A stretch of DNA of 64,000 bases from Acholoe squamosa (Eukaryota > Annelida > Polychaeta > Phyllodocida > Polynoidae). Position numbers and translations under genes: made by a program. Every line of letters starts with the position of its first letter. Within the stretch, counting starts at the first letter, position 1. Positions 19,150 to 31,474 of this stretch are shown in pieces. The notes under the pieces were generated by a model that was not told the DNA's origin, made no database searches, and was given only the letters and a program-made list of their open reading frames with translations. The stretch spans positions 41,392,002 through 41,456,001 of the forward strand of contig OX439046.1 in assembly GCA_949317995.1 (NCBI GenBank). Reading direction: 5' to 3'.

Positions 19150-19790
19150 CTCATTCCCTGTGATCATCAATAGGGTCTTTACTCATAAAAACACATTTCA
19201 AAATGTAGAGCTGTGGTTTCTGGGATCTTTTTAATGAAGCTTTTAGTGCTAAATGCATCTCTTTAGTTATTTTTGTGTTTAAACTAAGCCTATTTTCATT
19301 ACACCAGAAATTTAGACTCTCAAGGTCAGAATTTTCTTTTTCAGCCAGGTTATGTGTTAGGTAGTTTTGTTTCATAAATAAGACAGTGCCATAGACATAA
19401 TGTTGGCAATGCATATTATTTAAGATTTTGTGATGGTCATTAATGTAAATTATAAGAGCAAAGGTCCTAATATGGAGCCTTGAGGGACTTCGCAGTCTAT
19501 TGGAAGATGGTGTTGTTTGCTACTGTTTTTTTTTTCAGTCTATTGGTTAGGTAGCTATTGATTAAGTCAACACTAGATTTACAGAGACCTATTTTTGTTA
19601 GTTCTTTAATTAGTATTGAGTGGTTTATAGTGTCAAAAGCCTTTAAAAAAATACAGCAATGGTAGTATGTTTATTGTTAACTTCCCTATAGACAGAGTTA
19701 GTAAATTTAGTGAGATTATCAACTGTGGACCTGTGACAATTGTATAATCCTTTATTGTTAATATTCTGTATTATAGTTTATTATGTAAAA
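19150..19790 (-). pseudogene. LINE (Jockey/CR1-type) reverse-transcriptase remnant
   Basis: Minus-strand translation gives an ordered but broken set of non-LTR RT features. A segment resembling the 'GLYNCHRSTVDNL' block is at about 19760-19700. 'PQGSILGPLL' is near 19470, followed by 'IIYIND'. A degenerate catalytic box 'YVYGTVLF' sits where YADDTVLF is usual (about 19390), then 'WCNENRLSLNTKITK' (about 19310-19260). Stops and frame changes, and the lost aspartates, show that it is dead. Clade assignment between Jockey, CR1 and L2 types is uncertain. Confidence 0.7.
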
Positions 19791-19799
19791 AATGGGATT

Positions 19800-20617
19800 T
19801 AGGAGAAAACTGCAACATATTATAACCAGGCAACTGCATGTACAAGGTCCTTTATAGGTAACAACTGCCACCTGCTGTGTACTTTATTTCTAAATACATA
19901 GAATTATTAGTGTTTAAAAGCTATTAGTGTTTAACAGATAGTTAACTGTCTGTTTATAGTCTAAACATGTAAGCATGTTTACTGTAACTGTTTAGATATT
20001 TAGAATTTAAACAGTTTATGTTATATACACATTGTCACCTAAACATCAGTTGAACCTAAATGTTTAGATTTTAAACATGTTTAGACCTAAAAATGTTTGA
20101 AATCTAAATACTATTTTTGCAATGTAAAGGAGAAGACCACCCGATTTTCATGATCATTTCTTTATGTAGGCTTTTTACTGAATATCTGTTATCAGGATTG
20201 AAGGAGGATTAAAAGGTATCTGCCCCGCCCTGTCAGAGATGAAAGGGTGGGTAATATTACCTTTCAACTCTGAGTAGATACTGTCATCAAGGCAAACCAG
20301 AGGAATGGGATTACAGAGATCATCTAAAATGATCTATTAGTACCATACCTTACTTTCTGAGTAAGGTAATTTGTAATTTCCCGATCATGGTTCTAACTTT
20401 ACTAGCAATAGGAACATGTGGAAATGGTAGTGAGGGATGTGTTGGGGAAGTCTCAAGGCACTCTTGTGGCTGTGGGGAGGTTGGAAGAGGCCACCAATCT
20501 ACATACTGTTATACTACCGAGCTAAGTTAAAAAGGGAGATAGTACCCTCTTTTCACGATGGCATATTTTCACAGCATTTATATCAAGTAAAAGGATTTTG
20601 AAATAATTTGTGAAATA
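19800..20617. other. No gene seen; AT-rich with TTTAGA/TCTAAA palindromic words
   Basis: 19900-20110 repeats words such as TAAACATG, GTTTAGA and TCTAAA in both orientations, forming several short hairpins. 20126-20190 matches part of the R1 repeat flank at 30672-30740. Confidence 0.4.
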
Positions 20618-20828
20618 TGGGCAGGTCCAAGCAGATATGTCCATTTTGTCCCTCCGTGACACTTTCATTTTAGACTCTAAAAGAATAAAATTATTTCTTT
20701 TGGTGGGAATTCATCTTTATGTGTGGCACCAAATTCCAACCAAAAGAAATGGTTTTATTCTTTTAGATGTGGATTCCAGAGTCTAAAATAGGTAATGTCA
20801 TGGAGGGACATCTGCTTGGACCTGCCCA
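20618..20828. mobile_element. MITE with ~95-bp terminal inverted repeats (TA target)
   Basis: The two halves are near-complete inversions: TGGGCAGGTCCAAGCAGAT on the left is mirrored by ATCTGCTTGGACCTGCCCA on the right, continuing through TTTAGACTCT and AAAGAATAAAA. TA dinucleotides flank both ends (20616-20617 and 20829-20830), fitting a Tc1/mariner-derived MITE. There is no coding capacity. Confidence 0.75.
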
Positions 20829-21029
20829 TATCTATTATCATAGAGGAGAGTAGTAGCCCTATGAGATGTATCTGGTGGCATCACCACTTGACAAAATGCA
20901 TCCCAGTAGTGGTTGTATAGAATTGATTTTGATGCATTTAGAGCTCTTTGTAGCTTTTCTTCTGGCAGGATTTATCTTTTCCTTTTGCAGCATCACTAAA
21001 TGGCCCCACAGAAGTTTTCTACACAATAT

Positions 21030-21385
21030 TGTAACGGTTAGTTTCCTTGTGTTATATTGGGTGGCTCTTAGGCTTGCTTAAATAATATAAGTAGCACACA
21101 ACATGAGAAGTTTGGGTTGGGCAAAGCCCTTAACCTTCCATCTGTCCGGATCAACTTTATTTAGAGAAGGTAGGATCTACGTCTGGACTGGACTAGGTCC
21201 AGTCCCCTTCTGCCGATCGTCCGGCTCTTTAGTAGGAGCTGGATGCGAGGTGTGGGGCTGCCAACTCTTGTACCAAACGGGTACCGCGAAGCGACACCTG
21301 GTTGGCATAGAAGGAACGAGCACAACACGAGCACATCTCTCGGATGATCCGCACTAGTATATATACAACGATGCCGTCCTCTACA
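21030..21385 (-). repeat. 3' LTR of element 2
   Basis: Starts TGTAACGG and ends CTCTACA on plus. The polypurine tract GGGTGGGGG (minus strand) abuts it at 21386. TTTATT at about 21148 and TATATATAC near 21360 are the minus-strand polyadenylation signal and TATA box. Confidence 0.88.
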
Positions 21386-22730
21386 CCCCCACCCTAGACT
21401 TTACCTAGGGTAGGTGTTACAATAGACTTATTGAAAACCTGATAAAATGATATATAACAATTATTTACACAGCTAAGTCTAATATGTAGTAGTTTATAAA
21501 ACTAAAATGACAATAAAGGGGCATTATCAATAATATGTACATAAGAATAGGCCTCGTCATATATAACCCAAAGTAACTATATATATATAGCTAGATAGGA
21601 GGTGCTGCCTTATGCACCATCAACCTATGGTATGAGGTAACAATGTTACAAAGTTATAAGGGAGTGATCATTTTTTAACAACAGGGGGGGGAGGCTGGTG
21701 GGTTTGAGGGGGGGGTCAGAAATTTTTCAACCCCTTGACCGGGGGGTCAGACTTTTTTCAACACCTCTGATGGGGGGGGGGTCAAAATAATTTCACCAGT
21801 TTTCAGTGGAAAACCCCGCATATTACTATAGGCTAAAAGGGGATGTTCGCGTGTGATTTTTGTCCCTTATGCGGGGTGTCGGAAAAATTTTACCCCCTCG
21901 AGAGGGGGGAGTTGAAATCTTTTTCACGTGTCCGTGCGCAAACCCACCAGCCCCCCCTGTTGATAAAAAATGATCACTCCCTAATAGTAAAATGATGTAC
22001 ATTATTAATTTTTTTTTGGACTTGCTCATTGCATTAATGAACTGCTATGTTCATTTAAATAATGCTATAGAGCAGACCAAGTTTTATTGATTTTTCAAAG
22101 GAAAGTCACAAATGAAACAGTACAATAACATCATAGATCTTGACAAATGTCAATATGAACACAATCAGGAGATGGAGAAGAAATAGGGGCTGGCAATATT
22201 CACACAACAGGTTATTAACATAGAAAGTACAGACAAACATACTTAAAGCAAAATAGATAGAAGGATAATAATGTGTCATACATAGAGATTTGTGCCTCTA
22301 CACGTTATTTCAGTACGTCATGATTACAGCTACATACATCTTGTTTTGAGTTCAAATAAGTGATAATTCAAGTGTTATACTGTTGTTATATGCATATAGG
22401 AATATCAACAATATCAATGTGGATATAAACATGAAAAGGGATATGAATATGAATATGAAGCGGCGCGGTTTCCTCACCTGCTTCTCATTGTCAATTATAG
22501 CCCAATATCAGAATATGAATACGAATATGAAGCGGCGCGGTTTCTACACCTGCTTCTTATTGTCAATTATAACCCAATTTCAGGTTCAACCTTATATTTT
22601 CTATCTTCATCACACCCTCCTTGAATTTTACCTTTGTCGTGGCTCTCTGAATCTCCTCAGGTAGAGTATTTTGTTTTTAGATTTAATGAGAATATATATA
22701 CAAACAATTTTATATAAACTTTAAGAAGTG
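21386..22730 (-). other. 3' untranslated region of element 2 with inserted MITE and a 72-bp duplication
   Basis: No coding frame of this element is recognisable. It contains the MITE at 21660-21982 and a tandem duplication of about 72 bp (about 22442-22513 and 22514-22583), each copy carrying AGCGGCGCGGTTTC. Confidence 0.55.
21660..21982. mobile_element. Harbinger-like MITE (TAA target duplication)
   Basis: 323 bp with inverted ends GGGAGTGATCATTTTTTA followed by CAACAGGGGGGG and CTGGTGGGTTTG. It is flanked by TAA at 21657-21659 and 21983-21985, the 3-bp TWA duplication typical of PIF/Harbinger. G-rich runs fill the interior. It has no coding frame. Confidence 0.7.
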
Positions 22731-24217
22731 TCCTACCGGGGTAGTAGGATCACCCTTACAATAAGAATTAGACTTCTGGCGAACCTGGAATAACTGGTTT
22801 CTGCAGCTCCATCCGGGGCGACATATATGTGGCGGCAAGCCACGTTGCTGTTGTGATGTGCCCTGATGAAGTAATGTAGATGGAGCCCCCTTTCCAATGG
22901 TAATCCACGAGTGGTTTGGGTAGCGTCCATCTCAGCTGCAGATTGTCATTCCAGTCCGTCGGATCCGGGTGGTCATCCGAGAATAATTATCTGGCATATA
23001 AGACATGCCTTTACCCTCGGGTACTTTCAAACATGACCGGCAGATGGACACAATGAGTAATCGGACTCATTGTCTGTGTCCATCTTCTCAGCCGACTCCG
23101 GGTTGGGAGCCGAGCTGCTGCATTCCTCGCTGAGAAGCTTAAAGGTACCGGTGCTCGGGTCCACATCAAGTAGACTCAAAGCACCCACGCCCTCAGACAA
23201 ACTGCCTTCCACTGCTCCAGCATCGGCATCCGAGGACGACAGCTAGGGACGACAGTTTGCCATCCCAGTCATCCAGATGCTTACGGAAGCAGAAGAAGAA
23301 CTTGAGGTCCGCCTCCTTGTACCTGTTAATGTACTTCAAGTTCTCAGCAGCCTGTTGACGGGCAATGTCCTCGTCCGAAACCGAACCGGCTGCCTCTGGG
23401 ATGTTGGCACCCGGCTCACTCTCGGACTTGGACCTCTCGACCGCAATCAAGACATCCTCGTCTTCGAGGTCCGACTCGGTCAGTGGTCCCTTTGGTATGG
23501 GCTTGCGAACTAATTTCTTAGTTCCCCCGGTGGTGACTGACTGCTGCGTGATGGTAGAGTTGGTGTCCATGTTGGATTCCGACTCCCACAACTGTGTGGC
23601 ACTCCGGGTAATCCCTTCGGATACCAACACAGCCCGTGCTAGCTCCTTGTCTAACATCATGGGTCCGGCAAGACGCTTGTAGTTCCGAAGCCATGATACT
23701 GGCATACATTCTGTCAGCTCGTCAGAGCACGAGTCGATGACCAGTGCTTTGAAATCATCGGGTATTTCTCCCGGCTGTCCAGGCACCTCGGCCAGCACGC
23801 CACATCCAAACATAAAAAAGGGTGCATTGGGATGTAGGTCCCCCACTTCGTGTAGACGATTCCTGCCTCCTCGTCTACTTGGGTGAGGCGTTCGATCCTC
23901 GTCTTAAATCCCAGAGGATACAATGGGATATTTCGAATTACCGAATCTTCTGCCGTCAGGTCGGTTGGGTCCAAAGAACCCGATGCGTAAGCTACTGGAC
24001 CCGGAGGTGGTGGAGGAGGCATCCGATCCCTGTCTGTCACTGCAGTTGACAGTGCAGCGAAGCAGTTAGCGGCCTCTTCCACTTCTGGCTAACGTTCAAG
24101 GCCAGCATCAGAGGTCTCCATTATCTCCTCCATCCGAGACGCGGCGGTTGGGGCCTCGTCTTCGTCCAACTCAACGTTGGCCGCTTGACGCACAGCGTCA
24201 ATCGTTCCTTGTGCCAT
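22731..24217 (-). pseudogene. ORF3 of element 2, degraded
   Basis: Starts at ATG 24217; a TAG follows after about 43 codons, then frames at 24082-23714, 23846-23193 and 23212-23027. The acidic N-part and the segment 'CMPVSWLRNYKRLAGPMMLDKELARAV' correspond to 'RMPPEWLRDWPWFQRGLMVDAGFRETV' of element 3 ORF3, residues 161-187. This is a clear family match in the same position after pol. A second acidic block ('DTDNESDY') and a loosely matching Cys/His remnant (22930-22733) follow. The C-terminal half seen in element 3 is missing. It has no membrane segment. Confidence 0.6.
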
Positions 24218-24679
24218 TACTGCAGGACAACTTCCAATATAAAATTGGCGGTAATAAAGTTGGACTCCTCCTGAAGGATTTGTCCAACCATAAAGAGTTG
24301 TAAACTGCAGCTACTAGCTGCCGGGGAACGCAAAAACAAACAGAGGGAAAGTCAGCACACCATGATTCCGCCCTAGTTATAAGTGGGTCAAACCAATATG
24401 TCGTCTTATCTCTCACCTCGCGAGATCCTGCCGCGTGCTATCCGGTGACCTAGTTGTCCATTCTCCCGCCATGACCAGTGGCGCCCTCACGTAGACTAGA
24501 TCCGGACTGGGGATTCGGCTCGGTATACCAAATGCATGCTACTACCGGGGTGCTATCATCTGGAGCTTGGTGGTATATACATCACTAACTAGCGAATGTA
24601 CCGGATAATCCGACCACCACTCACGGGATATGCCACCCAGGGAACATACATTCGACGCCCCGACCCGCTACAACATATG
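24218..24679 (-). other. Spacer between pol and ORF3 of element 2
   Basis: No coding frame. GC-richer than its surroundings, with a CTCGCGAGATC word near 24418 resembling the TCTCGCGAGA promoter motif. The clear TATA, CRE or E-box sets seen in elements 1 and 3 are not obvious. Confidence 0.4.
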
Positions 24680-27600
24680 TCATTCTCCTACGGTGAACCA
24701 CACACAGGTGCTCGTTGTATACTGAGTTAGCTTAGCCTTCTGATGCTTCCTAGGTTGACCTCTGGGGCGGTTCTCGGTTACTATCACCTCAGGCCTCCTT
24801 TGGGTTGGCTCAGGGGGTCGGTACCCATACTCCCTCTCTGCTGCTTCACATCCCTTCCAGGGCCTGAGCTTACCTACATTCGTTTTCCATTCCCTACCAG
24901 TGTAGCAATCCTTCATTATCACCGTGGACTCGGAGATAATGCGTATAATCTTGAATGGACCCTCCCAAGGCGTCACGAGCTTTAACCTTTCGAGTGGCTC
25001 ATAATACCTTAGTACCTTGTCCCCTAGATTAAAACGTATCATTCTAGCATTGAGTATTGTACCCCACCATTTGCCATTTAGCATTCTTCAGAAGTTCATT
25101 TCGAACTACTTCGTATGCCTGCTTAAACCTGTCCCGGAGTGACTCCACAAAGAGAACAGTGCAAGGAGCCTCTGGGTCAATTCCAACCACCCCATACACC
25201 AGGTCGGCGGGCATAATTATGTCCTCACCGAACACCAAGAGGTTTGGGGTACAATTAGTGGATGCATGGACGGTGTTGTTGTAGGCGTGTTTGTGTACTA
25301 CAAACTCACACTGCTCATCCCAATTTTCCTGGTGGCTATTCACCAGAGGCTTCAGAACTTGTATCAGAGTCCTGTTGAACCTCTCCACCTGGCCATCAGA
25401 TTGTGGTTGGTATGGGTTGGTTTGGGTCTTATATATAGCTAAGTAGCACATTTCCTGCCATAACTCCGACTCAAACTCCTTACCTTGATCACTGTGCATC
25501 ATAAGGGGTACACCCAAATGTAGCACCCAGCCTTTTACAAATGCCTCGGCACATCTAGCAGCCTTGTGATTTCGAAGGGGTAACACCCAAGTATACATTG
25601 TGTAGTAGTCGGTTACGACCATCATACATGTATTCTCTCTAGGTGTTGTTTTAAATTCACTTATGATGCCGATTGCTACACAAGCGAATCTTACACCAAA
25701 CAGTTTCTGGGCCAGGGTAACTTGCCCAGGCCGGGTCCTGGCTTGTTTCTACAACAATCAGGACAAGTTGCTATCCACCGAAGTAGGTCACTCCTCATCC
25801 CTGGCCAGTAATATTGTCTTTATAGATGTTCAATGGACCTTTTCTTCCCAAAATGGCCACTCGTTTGGTGTCCATGACAATAATACATGATATCCCTCCT
25901 AATCGCCTTGTCTCTCTGTCCTCCAGAGATAACATTAGCCTCACCGGCTTAATACCTTTCCGTAAGTATTCCAAGATGCTTGTAGTGGTGGGATCCGACT
26001 GTTGAAACTTCTTGATGGTCGCTGGGGACCAATCGAGATAGCTACAAACAGCCTCCTCCCAGGGGATATGGGGGGTGGTATAGTTATAAACCAAACCGGC
26101 GACCACATCATTGTGGGCCCTGCAGTCTTCACAAGTGGCATTTTGGCACTTTCGGATTGGCCTTCTCGATAAGGCATCCGTATCTATATACTTTTCACCC
26201 GGACGGTGCTCAATCTGCTTATGCTCCAATCCGAACTCGGATAGATGAGCTAACCATCATTCAATCATCCCCTCGGCATCCTTAAAATTAAGGAGCCATC
26301 TCAGAGATGAATGGTCGGTACGTAAAGTGAAGTCAGTCCCCCAAAGAAAATGCTTATACTTCTTCATTTGCAACACTACCACCAATAGTTACCTTTTAGT
26401 GGTACAATAATTACGCTGTGTCTTGCTTAACATGTTACTAGCGAATGCCAATGGGACTTTGACTCCATTCTGGACCTGAGAGAGTGCCGCACCTATAGCA
26501 TTATTGCTAGCATCGGTGTCTAGTATGAAATGTCCCTCGGGTGTGGGATATTTCAATACCGGTGTGTTCCTAAACAAATCTTTTATTTTGTTAAAAGATT
26601 CTTCTTGCTCACTGGTCCATGGGAAGAGTTCCCGGGCCCTACCGGATGCCCAATGAGCTAAGCATTGCATAGGAAAGCTTACACGAGAGTAATTTGGTAT
26701 AAAATCACGGTAATAGGAACAAAATCCTAAAAATGATCTAACCTCCTTAGCACTCGAGGGTCTTTCCCAATTCTCCACAGCTTCCAGCTTTTCCGGGTCC
26801 ACACTTACCCTGTTGGGGGTAATTATCCTTCCTAAGTATGTTATTGTTTTCTTAAACAAATTATATTTCTTAGGCTTGAGTTTGAGGCCATTAGCTAGAA
26901 TTCTATCCAGGACCAGTTGTAGGTTCCCATGGCATTCCTTGAATGACTTGCCAAACACAACAACATCATCCAAGTAAACCAAACACTTTTTCCACAACAA
27001 GTCGCTGAGTAGTGATTCCATCATAGCCTCGAACGTAGCTGGTGCATTGCACAATCCGAATGGTAAGACATTATACTCAAATAATCCCAAATGGCTAGAG
27101 AATGCGGTTTTCTCTATGTCTTTAGGGTGCATTGGTATCTGCCAATACCCAGACTGTAAATCCAGGGTGCAGAACCATTGGTTCCCACCCAAGCTATCTA
27201 AGGTCTGGTCTATTCTTGGTAAGGGATATGAGTTCTTCTTTGTAATCCCGTTTAGTTTCCAATAGTCGACACAAAAACGGATGGTATTTTCTTTCTTTCT
27301 GGTCATACAAACAGGGCTGGACCAAGGGCTCATGCTTGGCACGATTAACCCTAGCTCCAACTGCTTTTGTAATTCCTGTTTACATATTAACTCTTCTTAA
27401 GAGGAAGTCTACGATACAGAATTTTGAAAGGTCTTTCATGGCCAACATCAATAGTGTGCAACAACTTATCGGTTCTATCTACGGGTCCTCCCTCTGTACC
27501 AAAAGCATTTTCATACCTTTGTAGGAGCTCCCCTAGGTGCAGTTTATCCTCCGCATTCTTTAAATCTGATCTATTTATCAGTTTCTGAAATTCTTCGGCC

Positions 27601-28496
27601 CCGTGTTCCACTGAACTCATCACCCCTATGCCGTTGTTTCAAGTAAATCACTGAACCAGTTCGGTTAGTCAAGGGTAATACAGTCCATGCTGCATTCGCC
27701 ACTAAAGTGTCCACTGAGTCTAACCCGATGCTCGATAAATGTATTATGTCGGGTTCAAAGACTCCCATCTCACCCTTCTGGCCCATTGATCCGCCACAAG
27801 TGGTACCCGGAGGGATTTTCACTGTATGGATAACCGAAGCTACTGCCATAGGGGTTCCGGACACTCATCATCCCGTCTCTCGGATCCAACATGGCCCTGT
27901 ATAGGCTGGCAAAATCCAATCCGAGGATTCCATCGTCACTAACCTCTGCTATATTGGGCGAAAGAACGAATTCTTTGCCCGCTATATGGATAGGCATAAA
28001 AGTCCTCCTAAAAGTCCTCATACTGCTTCCGTCTGCCGTGCAAGCATTTACCCCCATTTTGAGGTTTTCATGAATGCCGGCCATCGAGTCGAGGAACTTT
28101 TTGGACACACAGGAATGGCTAGCTTCAGTATCCACTCCTACCCAACCTTTCACAGTTACCAAGATTTAATCTGAGTCCTCTTAAAAACTCTAGACAAGGA
28201 TGACTTAGGGGAAGGCGTGGCCCACACACTCGGATCAACTCGTTAATCCATCCTTCCTCTACCCCAGTGCGGCCACTCGCCATATTGTCACCTCCAACAC
28301 ACATATCTGCACTAGGGTCCCTGGACCCTGCCAGAATGCTGGGGTGCACACCCACAGTCACCCGACCTCCAGGTATACTTGATTCAAATTCTTCCACTGG
28401 TTTACCCCTGGTAGCCTTTTGGCATTCTTTTTCGGATGCCGTTTGGCCGCGCTCCACCCCGAGCCAACTGGTCACAGCACCAATGTAACGGTTCAT
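24680..28496 (-). pseudogene. pol: pol of element 2, frame-broken
   Basis: The leftward frame begins at an ATG inside the 5' LTR (28496) and reads through the primer-binding site into a pol N-terminus ('LPLSHPCLEFLRG'). The protease active site reads 'DTEAS' instead of DTGAS. RT is largely intact at 27360-26389 with 'RFCVDYWKLNGITKKNSYPL', '[13 protein letters not shown]', 'MPFGLC'-type 'LPFGLCNAPATFE' and 'YLDDVVVFGK', entering RNase H ('DTDASNNAIGAAL'). RNase H and linker are broken near 26389 and 26229. Integrase at 25625-25044 carries HSDQGKEFE and VERFNRTL, but the first aspartate segment lies in another frame. The GPF module ('PWEGPFKIIRI') and a basic tail end at 24680. At least six frame breaks make it inactive. 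Confidence 0.87.
28466..28482 (-). promoter_or_regulatory. Primer-binding site of element 2
   Basis: Minus strand TGGTGCTGTGACCAGTT begins 1 nt after the 5' LTR. It is the element 3 site with one change and resembles a tRNA-His-type 3' end (GTCACGGCACCA). Confidence 0.65.
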
Positions 28497-28839
28497 TTCC
28501 TTGTGTTATATTGGGTGGCTCTTAGGCTTGCTTAAATACTATAAGTAGCACACAACACAAGAAGTTCAGGTTGGGCAAAGACCTTAACTTTCCATCTGTT
28601 CAGATGGACTTTATTTAGAGAAGGTAAGATCTATGTCTGGACTGGACTAGGTCCAGTCCCCTTCTGCCGATCATCCGGCTCCTTAGTAGGAGCTGGATGC
28701 GAGGCGTGGTGCTGCCCCCTCTTGTACCAAACGGGCATCGCGAAGCGACACCTGGTTGGATTAGAAGGAATGAGCACCACACGAGCACATCTCTCGGATG
28801 ATCCGCACTAGTATATATACAACGATGACGGCCCCTACA
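28484..28839 (-). repeat. 5' LTR of element 2
   Basis: 356 bp, same length as the left copy, TG...CA ends. The last 13 nt on the minus strand contain the ATG that opens the pol-leading frame. Confidence 0.88.
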
Positions 28840-28843
28840 ATAT

Positions 28844-31474
28844 CATGATGGTGGGCACTAGAGTGTTATGACTCAAAGAGACATTGCAAAATCCTCTATG
28901 CATGAATAATGCAGAACTTGATGCATTTGGGCAATTGTGACATCATCAGATACTCCAGGAGGCCGTTGTGAAAAGATTGGGATGTTTAGAAAAAAAAAGG
29001 CAAAAAGTGCTCTCATGAAAGTAGGGTACGTTCTCCATTTAGTTCATTAAGCTTGGCCTTCTAGCTTGAACAAATATTTGGGAACATTTACAGACATCTA
29101 ATATGACAAGAAATTGACTTTCATGAATTGATCAATTCGCAAAGGTTATCACAGGTAATGCTTCTATGAACTTCCCAATCTGACAGTGGTAGTGCCACAA
29201 ACCTTTAACAATATGATAAAGGTCCCACCCCATTAGTGTGGTGTTTAATTGAATGTGGACTGTCGAATCAGTTTAATCATATCCAGCAAAACCTGTCCTG
29301 ACAAAGAACTGCTTTCCTAAAACACGAATATCATAAATGAGACATCTATGCACCTTCCGGTCAGATCTTATGTTACTTCTGCCCTGCAATGGTTATTAGT
29401 TTCATTAAAATTAATATTCATAATGAGATATAAGTGGAAATAACCTATAGCATTTAATAAGAAAAAAACACACATGTATGTGTAGTTTGATAAATGCACC
29501 ATTCTATACATACCGGCATTCACCATGGCATGTTCAAAGTAAATTGCTTTCCTGGCTCGGCTCCTATTTCCCTCCTCTGCACCTGCATGGTTACTTTATA
29601 TGTTGGATATCATCCTATTTCGTAGGTAATATACAATGGTTTTTATTTACAGTGCTATCATTGGTAAATTTCGAACCTCACATGGCGATTCAGGGCTCCA
29701 ATACCTCTGCGATTTTGGTCTATTGCTTTAGAGAGCCCTTAGAATGAAAAGGGGTTGTTCAACTCAACCTGAATCCAACAATAAAAATAAGACCAATCTC
29801 TGCAATTTAGGCATAGCATAGAGTGTAGAAGACCAGAGAACTAACTAGAATCTGTCGGCACTACTGAGGGTTTCTCAGGGCCGTAATGATTCCAACATCT
29901 GAGGAATATACACCAGCATAGCCAGTGTTAATCCCTACTGAGCCAGAAAGCCGTTGAAAACCATGATACCACAAGAAATCCCTTATATAAAGTGTACATT
30001 TTAGGAACCCCTTTCAGACCTCATGACCCTGAAAGAAGTGGGACAAATTTTCAATAACACAAAATATAAAAATATATTAAGTTGGTATCTAATGCAAGCA
30101 CCTCTACAAAAAGTAAAGAAATGAAGCTTTCTAAAGGTGTGAAAACCATTCAAAGTTTTCTGTTTGCACTTTAGTTAAAGCTATTAAATACATTTTGATT
30201 AATCATTTCTCATTGACTAAATCCAAATTATCAACACAAGTTTTAATGCTGCACCTTTAGGGAATACATATTTGATAGTTTGTGATGTTCCAATTAATTT
30301 GTACTGTCATTGATGAAGGCAGCATTGTAGATTCATATTTTGATAAATTTTCCTAATGAAAATTGTATGTGACATTGGTTACTAGACGAGTTTCCCCAAA
30401 CATGTATTAGTGACTCTTTGTGCCTTTGTAAATAGACTCAAACCCTCATTTAAATGTCATTTACACCCCCTCCTGTACACAGCATCAGCCCACACAGCAG
30501 GAGGGATCTAATCGACAATAAGCTGGACCCAGGTTTCCCTAAAGGTGCCCCCTTCTTTTATCTCAATTCCTCTAGTCTCCATGGGCATAGGCAAGGCATT
30601 TAGAAAAAAAATGGCCTAAATTGAGGAGATATTTGAGACCTAAATCGCCATGTGGGATTCGACCTTAATAAAGGAAAAAGACCACCCTATGTTTTCATGA
30701 TGACTTCTTTATGTAGGTTTTCTACCGAATAAAAGGAACCTGGCATACAAAGGAAAATATCTGTTGTGTTGAGAGCAGGAAACAGCCCTTTTTGATGACG
30801 TCAAATCTAATTGGTTAAATACATCGCAATATTGACTGCACAACACTGCTCGTCTACAACATGCACATGTTATTAATACATGTTTGCAACAGCCTCTGAG
30901 CGTACCTGTTGGTGTATTCTGACCAATTGTGATGTCTCAATTTGTAGCTTTCTGCCCACAGAAAATTGAAATTATATTCTAGTTAATATGTATCCTTAGG
31001 GGAAATGGCTGAATACACATGATTGTCAGGTATATATGCAGCATTGTGAGGTGTTAATTGGTGGTAGGGCAAATATATGATACTCTAATTACTCAATCAA
31101 TTCACTCTAACATGCACTGAGTGCTGCCCTTCTACTTCAGTATAGACAGGGCACACATAAAGAACCATATCTTAACCACATTACCTCTACCTGTACTGTA
31201 ACCTGTACTTCTAGCCCTTGCCGTACATGTAGCAGTACACATCCCATATCTTAAACTCTCTATTATAGTAGAGATACCCAGTGGTATACTATTCTGTCAG
31301 GGTCATTATGAGGACTGCTATCCCAGCCCCTACGTGGAGTGTCATTACCGGTACCAAGTTAAGGAATTCTACACTACACACCTTTATTTGATCTTGCTTG
31401 TCAAAATGCACCATGTTAGAAAAGATGGCTTTCCAGTTCAATGCTTGTTACAATTGCCGATCTATCATGTAGTA
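28844..31474. other. No gene seen; dispersed repeats
   Basis: Contains R1 repeat halves at 29760-29813 and 30588-30665. Between them is a 774-bp sequence (29814-30587) bounded by TAGGCA on both sides, a possible insertion with ambiguous edges. 31170-31275 (repeat R2) matches 45748-45852 (ACCTGTACTTC and CTTAAACTCTCTA words). An 89-codon frame at 29478-29747 has no family features. Confidence 0.45.

Larger units (their letters stand above)
21030..28839 (-). mobile_element. Ty3/Gypsy element 2 (two LTRs, gag-less, decayed)
   Basis: The 7810-bp element is bounded by 356-bp LTRs and a 4-bp target duplication ATAT (21026-21029 and 28840-28843). The LTRs differ at about 30 sites (about 8%), so it is older than element 3. 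Reading leftward there is a primer-binding site, pol, spacer, ORF3 remnant and a long 3' UTR with a MITE. No gag lies between the primer-binding site and pol. Confidence 0.88.

Noticed and set aside
21680..21790. G-quadruplex regulatory element
   Set aside because: The G runs are part of a MITE whose ends and TAA duplication are clear.
22733..23290. C-terminal match of element 2 ORF3 ('FFFCFRKHLDDWDG') to the end of element 3 ORF3
   Set aside because: Its position before the acidic block does not agree with the order in element 3, so the resemblance is probably chance.
29478..29747. 89-codon hydrophobic plus-strand frame
   Set aside because: No homologous motif, no splice or polyadenylation context; expected by chance in AT-rich DNA.
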